Shown: positions 31,240 through 35,488 of the stretch, one piece after another
Position numbering within the stretch: position 1 is the first letter of the stretch
How the letters are laid out: each line of letters opens with the position of its first letter
Source: an uncultured Blautia sp.
GTDB lineage: Bacteria; Bacillota; Clostridia; Lachnospirales; Lachnospiraceae
NCBI GenBank assembly: GCA_934373235.1
Contig: CAKROW010000024.1
Span: 1-35,488, forward strand
DNA: 35,488 bases
Direction of reading: 5' to 3'
The notes under the pieces: generated by a model
What the model was told of the DNA's origin: nothing
Database searches by the model: none
The model's input: the letters and a program-made list of their open reading frames with translations, nothing else
Program-made: the position numbers and the translations under genes

Positions 31240-32004
31240 TTAATTCGGATATACGCACTTGATCTTCAGCTCTTCAAAACGGCTCAGCCATTTGTCGGAT
31301 GGTTTTTTGTCTGTGATAACCACCTCTACATCCCGAAGCTTGCCTGCAACGGAAAAAGCCTTCTGATCAAATTTCGTGCTGTCAACTACCAGAATTCTTG
31401 ATTTTCCCGAAGCGATCATGGCTTTCTTGGTTGTGCCAAAAGCTTCCTGGGATTCCATGATCCCAAGTTCTTCATTTAATGCTTTACAGGAAAAGATTAC
31501 TTTGTCCACGTAATAGGAACGGATCACTTCCTCTGTCCTGGAACCAAGAAATGCCAGGTATCCCTCCTTCATCACACCTCCTGTCGAGATGATCTTCCAG
31601 CCGGATACATCGGAAAGCTCCAGCAGGATTTCCATGGAATTGGTAACAACCGTAAGACGTTCTTTTTCTTTAAGTGCCTTGGCAACAAACACTGCTGTTG
31701 TGCTGGCATCCAGAAAAATATGGTCTCCGTCATGTACCATACCTGCCACGATTTCCGCCATTTTCTGTTTTCCCTGAACATTCTGGTTTTTTCGGACATT
31801 AAAAGGAAGGTCTATACCGACATCCTCGTTTATCACCGCACCACCGTAACTCTTGGTTGCAAGGCCTTCTTTTTCAAGCTTGTCAAGATCACGGCGTATG
31901 GTTTCCTCAGAGACATTGTAAAGCTGGCTCAGTTCACTGACGACAACCTTTTTCTCTTCCTGTAATTTTTCGAGAATCAGATTTCTTCTTTCCAGTGCTA
32001 GCAT
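31240..32004 (-). CDS. DeoR/GlpR-family transcriptional regulator
   Basis: A 254-residue regulator. Residues 1-57 form the DeoR winged helix-turn-helix: MLALERRNLILEKLQEEKKV followed by VSELSQLYNVSEETIRRDLDKLEKEG. The rest is the sugar-phosphate-sensing DeoRC domain, with FLDASTTAVFVAKAL, VTNSMEILLELS and TGGVM. AAGGAGG lies 8 bases before the ATG. It is placed between the shell/reductase genes and the dehydrogenase, so it is a good candidate regulator of the operon and may sense a fucose- or rhamnose-derived phosphate. That ligand is an inference from similar genes in fucose/rhamnose BMC loci. Confidence 0.9.
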   Translation of the reverse strand: MLALERRNLILEKLQEEKKVVVSELSQLYNVSEETIRRDLDKLEKEGLATKSYGGAVINEDVGIDLPFNVRKNQNVQGKQKMAEIVAGMVHDGDHIFLDASTTAVFVAKALKEKERLTVVTNSMEILLELSDVSGWKIISTGGVMKEGYLAFLGSRTEEVIRSYYVDKVIFSCKALNEELGIMESQEAFGTTKKAMIASGKSRILVVDSTKFDQKAFSVAGKLRDVEVVITDKKPSDKWLSRFEELKIKCVYPN

Positions 32005-32055
32005 AATTTCTGCCTCCTTTTTTTGATTTTACGGGATATCGTATTCCCATTCTAA

Positions 32056-32088
32056 GACAGCAGACAGATCAGTAATCCGTCTGCTGTC
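32056..32088. other. Long inverted repeat between pduT and the DeoR gene
   Basis: GACAGCAGAC (32056-32065) and GTCTGCTGTC (32079-32088) form a perfect 10-bp stem, extendable by a GAT/ATC pair past one mismatch. No T run follows on either strand, so this is not a simple terminator. It could be an mRNA-processing or stability hairpin, or an operator for the DeoR protein. Confidence 0.5.
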
Positions 32089-32108
32089 CTGTTATAATCC
32101 ATATACGA

Positions 32109-32657
32109 TTACAGAATAGTCTCGATCATTCTCTTGTCCGGATGGGCGATAACAGAAGAATCCATATACATGCCCTTCTCAGCTACAAGCTGCTTTGCGC
32201 TCTCGATGGAAGCTTCCACTGCGGAAACCTCTCCGGTAAGCAGCATGTAGGATTTACCGCACATACCTTTTGCAATACGAAGCTCAATGAGATCGACAAT
32301 GGCTGTCTTGGCTGCCTGATCTGCCGCCTCGATAATAGAAGCTGCATCATAGGTCTCAAGGATTCCCAGAGCACTTACCTCCTCTACCTGTGTAGTTCCG
32401 TAAATAGCCGGGAAAATAGACTCATGTGGGTTACCAAGTACAAAGCTGTCAATGCATTTGTCCTCGTATGTTGTCACTGCTGCTTCTACAGCAGCCTTAA
32501 CTGCGCTTAAATCTCCGGTGATAATTGCAATATATTTTCCCGGACATACTGTCTGCGCCTCCACGATCTCTACCTCAGATGTCTTAACCATGGCATCTGC
32601 TGCAGTGATACCAGCGGGTGTGGTTTTAAACTCAATCATTCCGATTGCTCTACTCAT
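32109..32657 (-). CDS. pduT: BMC shell protein PduT (tandem BMC, trimeric, Fe-S type)
   Basis: A shell trimer with two BMC domains, 182 residues from ATG 32657 (AAAGGA 10 bases upstream; an in-frame TTG adds 10 residues and is less likely). Domain 1 is SRAIGMIEFKTTPAGITAAD and domain 2 begins ALGILETYDAASIIEAAD, ending HPDKRMIETIL. Cys38 in TVCPGK occupies the place of the Cys that holds a 4Fe-4S cluster at the central pore of Salmonella PduT. It therefore probably relays electrons across the shell, together with the adjacent PduS. Confidence 0.9.
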   Translation of the reverse strand: MSRAIGMIEFKTTPAGITAADAMVKTSEVEIVEAQTVCPGKYIAIITGDLSAVKAAVEAAVTTYEDKCIDSFVLGNPHESIFPAIYGTTQVEEVSALGILETYDAASIIEAADQAAKTAIVDLIELRIAKGMCGKSYMLLTGEVSAVEASIESAKQLVAEKGMYMDSSVIAHPDKRMIETIL

Positions 32658-32673
32658 TTTCTGCACGTCCTTT

Positions 32674-34002
32674 CTAATTTCTTGCAATTACAACATGGCG
32701 GTCTGTCACTTCTGTAACCTTGCCACTGATGGTTGCATGAATTCCGACGCTTAATCCCTGTGCCGGCTGTGCGATCATCTGGCCTTCTGTTACCATGTCG
32801 CCAACTTTCACAACTGCCTGTGCCGGAGCTCCGATATGCTGGCTTAAAAGGACTTTAACCTTTCCTACACTTACCAGTTCCTCTTTAAGAGGTGCGTCCT
32901 TATCATACTTTGTAAGTCCGAGTCTTGCCATCAGGCGCTCCTCCGGAACCTTACGGTACTCTCTTGATTCCTGAACCGGTTTCGGCTGTACGCCCTGTGG
33001 CGGTCTGATTCCGGCTTTTCGAAGTCCGCCCTTCATATCCGCAAGAAGTGTTCTCGGTGCAAGGCTCTGAGGACACGCATACATCTCGCAGACACCGCAG
33101 GAACTGCAGAATGCTGAATTGATATAAGGATTTACATTTCTGAAATCCTGATTGGATGCTGCCATCATGAACATTGCCGGATCAATGGGATGTCCCAGAT
33201 TGTGTCTCGGGCAAAGATCTGTACATGTGTGGCAATGACAGCAGATGGATGCTGCTCTTTTCAGATCTATAGAAGAAGTCCGCTGCTTCTTCATTACAAT
33301 AACATGGTCCTTTGGAAGAACCAGGATTGCATTCGTTGTTTTGGTAACCGGGTCTGATCCGTTTCCGATACGTCCCATCATAGGTCCGCCTACGAAATAT
33401 ACCGGATCCTTTACTGTCACGCCGCCAGCCTGGGCAACTACCTCCTCCAGTGTACATCCCAGCGGAACTTTCACTGTTACAGGATCGTTTACCTCAGCAA
33501 CAACGGAAACATATTTGGAAGTTACCGGTTTATGCTCTTCTACCGCGCGATAAACATTGTAGATAGTCTCTACGTTAAATACGGCTACTCCCTGCTCAAT
33601 AGGCAGACCTCCCGGCCGTACTACTCTTCCGGTCGCCTCATAAATGAGAACAACCTCATCACCCATAGGATAAACCTCATCAAGAAGATGAAGCTTTACA
33701 TTTGGGAATTCTTCAATATGCTGATTTAAGGCATTGATCGTCTGTACATATGATTTCTTGATTCCAATAATGGCCTGTGCAGCACCTACGGTCTCCGCAA
33801 CCATATTGAAAGTTTTCAGTATTTCATATGCGTGCTTCTCCAATAACTGTCTGTGTAGCTTAAGTAAAGGTTCGCACTCTGCACAGTTCATAAGAATGGT
33901 ATCTGCCTTGTCTGTAAGCTTCATGTATGTAGGGAAACCTGCACCACCTGCACCTACAATACCATTCTCCTGCATAATTTTCTGTAATTCTTTGATATCC
34001 AT
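32674..34002 (-). CDS. pduS: Cobalamin reductase PduS (RnfC-like flavo-iron-sulfur protein)
   Basis: An electron-transfer protein of 442 residues from ATG 34002 (GGAG 7 bases upstream). The RnfC/complex I 51-kDa-like N-terminus has GIVGAGGAGFPTYMKL (~14-29) and NCAECEPLL. Two ferredoxin-type 4Fe-4S motifs are CCHCHTCTDLCP (~253-265) and CSSCGVCEMYACP (~298-310). The C-terminal barrel-sandwich segment has GAPAQAVVKVGDMVTEGQMIA. PduS reduces cobalamin for reactivation of the B12 enzyme in Salmonella, and related proteins occur in glycyl-radical BMCs. It starts 4 bp after pduN stops and ends 16 bp before pduT, so the three are co-transcribed. Confidence 0.92.
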   Translation of the reverse strand: MDIKELQKIMQENGIVGAGGAGFPTYMKLTDKADTILMNCAECEPLLKLHRQLLEKHAYEILKTFNMVAETVGAAQAIIGIKKSYVQTINALNQHIEEFPNVKLHLLDEVYPMGDEVVLIYEATGRVVRPGGLPIEQGVAVFNVETIYNVYRAVEEHKPVTSKYVSVVAEVNDPVTVKVPLGCTLEEVVAQAGGVTVKDPVYFVGGPMMGRIGNGSDPVTKTTNAILVLPKDHVIVMKKQRTSSIDLKRAASICCHCHTCTDLCPRHNLGHPIDPAMFMMAASNQDFRNVNPYINSAFCSSCGVCEMYACPQSLAPRTLLADMKGGLRKAGIRPPQGVQPKPVQESREYRKVPEERLMARLGLTKYDKDAPLKEELVSVGKVKVLLSQHIGAPAQAVVKVGDMVTEGQMIAQPAQGLSVGIHATISGKVTEVTDRHVVIARN

Positions 34003-34006
34003 GGCG

Positions 34007-34273
34007 TTACTCCAATCCTGCACCATCATCTACGATACCTACAATGGCGGCATCCACCGGTGCTGTTTCTACGCCGCAGCCGATTCTTGCTGCGCTTCCT
34101 TGTGCCACCAATACATATTCGCCGATTCCCGCACCGATGATATCGATAGCAACAATCTGGCTGTGTTCGGCTGTCATATGATGCACCGGCTCAACAATCA
34201 TGAATTTATTACCAATCAGTTTCTCGCTTTTACGTGTGGAAACAATGCTTCCAACCACCTTGCCTACAATCAT
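34007..34273 (-). CDS. pduN: BMC vertex protein PduN (EutN/CcmL type)
   Basis: A pentameric shell-vertex protein of 88 residues. It shows the family pattern: MIVGKVVGSIVSTRKSEKL at the start, FMIVEPV, the IVAIDIIGAGIGEYVLVAQGSAAR segment and the C-terminal PVDAAIVGIVD. The ATG has GGAGG 5 bases upstream. It caps the twelve vertices of the shell. Confidence 0.93.
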   Translation of the reverse strand: MIVGKVVGSIVSTRKSEKLIGNKFMIVEPVHHMTAEHSQIVAIDIIGAGIGEYVLVAQGSAARIGCGVETAPVDAAIVGIVDDGAGLE

Positions 34274-34306
34274 ATGAGCCTCCGTTTTTGTCCATATCCT
34301 CCAATA

Positions 34307-34326
34307 GGGATGCCTTTCAGCATCCC
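34307..34326 (-). other. Small hairpin between pduL and pduN
   Basis: GGGATGC and GCATCCC (34307-34313 and 34320-34326) form a 7-bp stem with a 6-nt loop, without a T run, in the 67-bp gap. It may tune relative expression or be an RNA-processing site. Confidence 0.4.
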
Positions 34327-34340
34327 CGAAGGAGGAATAT

Positions 34341-34985
34341 TTATTTGATAATAGTTACTGTATTGCCTGTGGCAATTCTTGCCGCATTTGCTTCATCTGT
34401 ATCGATATGCATTTCCAGTGTAAAACTGTCGTCTACACGGATGGCTACATGATTAAAGATAGTTCCTCTCTCATTGTCAGCCTTAACAGAAACAATATCG
34501 CCGTCATGTACGCCTGCAGCCTGTGCGTCCTTGGGAGACATATGGATATGGCGCATAGCCACAATACATCCCTCTTTCAGATAGATCGCACCTTTCGGTC
34601 CTACAATGGCAACCGGAGCACTTCCTGCCAGGTCACCGGACATACGAACCGGTACTTTCATACCAAGACGAATAGCGTCTGTTGCAGAAACCTCAACCTG
34701 TGACTTGCTGCGGACAGGTCCGAGGATCCTTACATTCTCAATCGCACGGAGCTTAAGTCCCACGATGGTAACTGTCTCGTTGGAGGCAAACTGGCCGCCC
34801 ATCAGATCCTTTTTCTTGGTAAGCTGATAGCCAGGTCCGAACAGTGCCTCAACATGCTCCTGTGTCAGGTGAATATGCCTTGCGGAAACTCCGATGGGAA
34901 CCATAAAGCTGTTTCCCTTTTCTTCGTTTTTGTTAATTGCATCGATCACCATTTTTGTGATCAGTTCAATATTATTTGTTTCCAA
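34341..34985 (-). CDS. pduL: Phosphate propanoyltransferase PduL
   Basis: Converts propionyl-CoA and phosphate into propionyl phosphate and recycles CoA inside the compartment. It has 214 residues. Two PduL domains contain the metal-binding motifs VGVSARHIHL-type (PIGVSARHIHLTQEHV, ~30-45) and VAMRHIHMSP (~142-151). The N-terminal ~20 residues (NNIELITKMVIDAINKNE) form an amphipathic helix like the encapsulation peptide of BMC cargo, separated by a short linker. The start is TTG 34985, with CAGGTG 5 bases upstream; the next ATG, 11 codons in, would remove half of the helix and has no ribosome-binding site. This supports the TTG. Confidence 0.92.
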   Translation of the reverse strand: METNNIELITKMVIDAINKNEEKGNSFMVPIGVSARHIHLTQEHVEALFGPGYQLTKKKDLMGGQFASNETVTIVGLKLRAIENVRILGPVRSKSQVEVSATDAIRLGMKVPVRMSGDLAGSAPVAIVGPKGAIYLKEGCIVAMRHIHMSPKDAQAAGVHDGDIVSVKADNERGTIFNHVAIRVDDSFTLEMHIDTDEANAARIATGNTVTIIK

Positions 34986-35027
34986 GAGTACACCTGCTTT
35001 CTTTCCGGGTTCTCCCTTACGGATTTA

Positions 35028-35306
35028 TTATTTAAGAACCGGAAGGATTTTCTCAACGTCTGTATGAGGTCTCGGAATTACGTGTGTAGCTACAAGCTCT
35101 CCAAGTCTGGATGCTGCTGCGCTTCCGCTCTCTACTGCAGATTTAACTGCTCCTACATCTCCACGAACCATAACTGTTACAAGTCCGGATCCGATTTTCT
35201 CTGTTCCTACTAATGCAACATTAGCTGCTTTGCACATCTGGTCAGCTGCCTCGATTGCTGCTGTAAGTCCTCTGGTTTCAACCATTCCTAATGCTTCCTG
35301 TGTCAT
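35028..35306 (-). CDS. pduA: BMC hexameric shell protein (PduA/PduJ-like)
   Basis: A BMC-H shell protein of 92 residues. It has the canonical sequence pattern: ALGMVETRGLTAAIEAADQM, IGSGLVTVMVRGDVGAVKSAVESG and THVIPRPHTDVEKILP. It forms hexamers that tile the facets and let substrate through a central pore. ATG 35306 has a perfect AAGGAGG 8 bases upstream. The reading frame upstream of this ATG is open to the window edge (see the next entry), so a longer product may also exist. PduA and PduJ cannot be told apart here. Confidence 0.9.
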   Translation of the reverse strand: MTQEALGMVETRGLTAAIEAADQMCKAANVALVGTEKIGSGLVTVMVRGDVGAVKSAVESGSAAASRLGELVATHVIPRPHTDVEKILPVLK

Positions 35307-35488
35307 GATTTTTTCCTCCTTATGAAATACTGTTCCACGAATTTCTTCTTTTACTGTTTCTTTTTTTATTGCCGTTTTCTTCGATGTTTCTGTAGTTTTT
35401 GCCGCCGTTCCAGCTGCTGCAGTTTTTGTTTCATTTGACGTTTCTTTCTTCACAGCAGTTTTTGCTTTTGAAGCTGTACTCCTTGTTC
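35307..35488 (-). CDS. Partial Lys/Thr/Ala-rich coding segment, in frame with the shell protein
   Basis: The minus-strand frame of the BMC-H gene stays open for 60 codons from its ATG to the right edge. The residues are 13 Lys, 13 Thr and 9 Ala plus many Glu and Ser (for example SKAKTAVKKETSNETK), like the basic low-complexity extension found on some BMC shell proteins. The two other minus frames meet stops within about 20 codons. It could be the C-terminal part of an upstream BMC protein that lacks a stop before the downstream gene, or an N-terminal extension. The upstream start is outside the window. Confidence 0.6.

Noticed and set aside
1..35488. CRISPR arrays, insertion sequences, prophage or defence genes
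   Set aside because: I saw no regularly spaced repeats, transposase or integrase motifs, or phage genes in any part of the window.

Overview
This window looks like the chromosome of a gut Firmicute of the family Lachnospiraceae, perhaps close to Blautia or Ruminococcus obeum; the genus is an inference. The evidence is strong AGGAGG ribosome-binding sites, TTGACA/TATAAT promoters, Firmicute markers (HPr kinase, ROK glucokinase, DUF1846) and an L-fucose isomerase near a propanediol-type (pdu) bacterial microcompartment (BMC) operon. I see no insertion sequence, prophage or CRISPR array. Most of the window is housekeeping DNA; the accessory part is the fucose/BMC half after about 21 kb.

Layout. 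1-620: two tRNA-Ser genes (GGA and UGA) on the minus strand, each with its own near-consensus promoter. A third such promoter fires off the left edge into an rRNA-type leader. 621-4910: a minus-strand operon tsaE-tsaB-rimI-rnz-tsaD-ispD (t6A tRNA modification, tRNA 3' processing, isoprenoid synthesis). It shares a symmetric bidirectional promoter with a plus-strand cyclophilin gene (5004-5522). 5645-9308: yigZ and, divergently, a class A penicillin-binding protein with a long low-complexity tail. 9399-11279: hprK-glk, linking carbon catabolite control and glucose phosphorylation. 11379-15369: ftsH-uvrC. 15521-16999: a DUF1846 protein. 17137-21106: sbcD-sbcC DNA-end nuclease.

21351-24211: L-fucose isomerase, divergent from an AraC-type regulator. 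24212-24882: a 670-bp gene-poor gap. 24883-25539: a small secreted Ig-like-domain protein. 25585-27432: recQ.

27634-35488 (edge): a minus-strand series, read in transcription order: BMC hexamer shell protein, pduL, pduN, pduS, pduT, a DeoR-family regulator, a pduQ-like alcohol dehydrogenase, a pduO-like adenosyltransferase and a small-molecule kinase, ending at tandem terminators. This is the downstream half of a propanediol-utilisation BMC. Fucose enters through FucI; fuculose phosphate is presumably cleaved to lactaldehyde and reduced to 1,2-propanediol; the compartment turns this into propionaldehyde, then propanol (PduQ) and propionyl phosphate (PduL). The dehydratase, aldehyde dehydrogenase, fuculokinase and aldolase are not in the window and may lie beyond the right edge or elsewhere.

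The most interesting points are the right-edge reading frame, where a Lys/Thr/Ala-rich segment runs without a stop into a BMC shell gene that also has its own perfect ribosome-binding site; the PduO-like protein with a shortened C-terminal domain and a co-transcribed sugar-kinase-like gene; and an unexplained 284-bp intergenic element with a possible pseudoknot and a perfect 13-bp tandem duplication. None of these is proven new.
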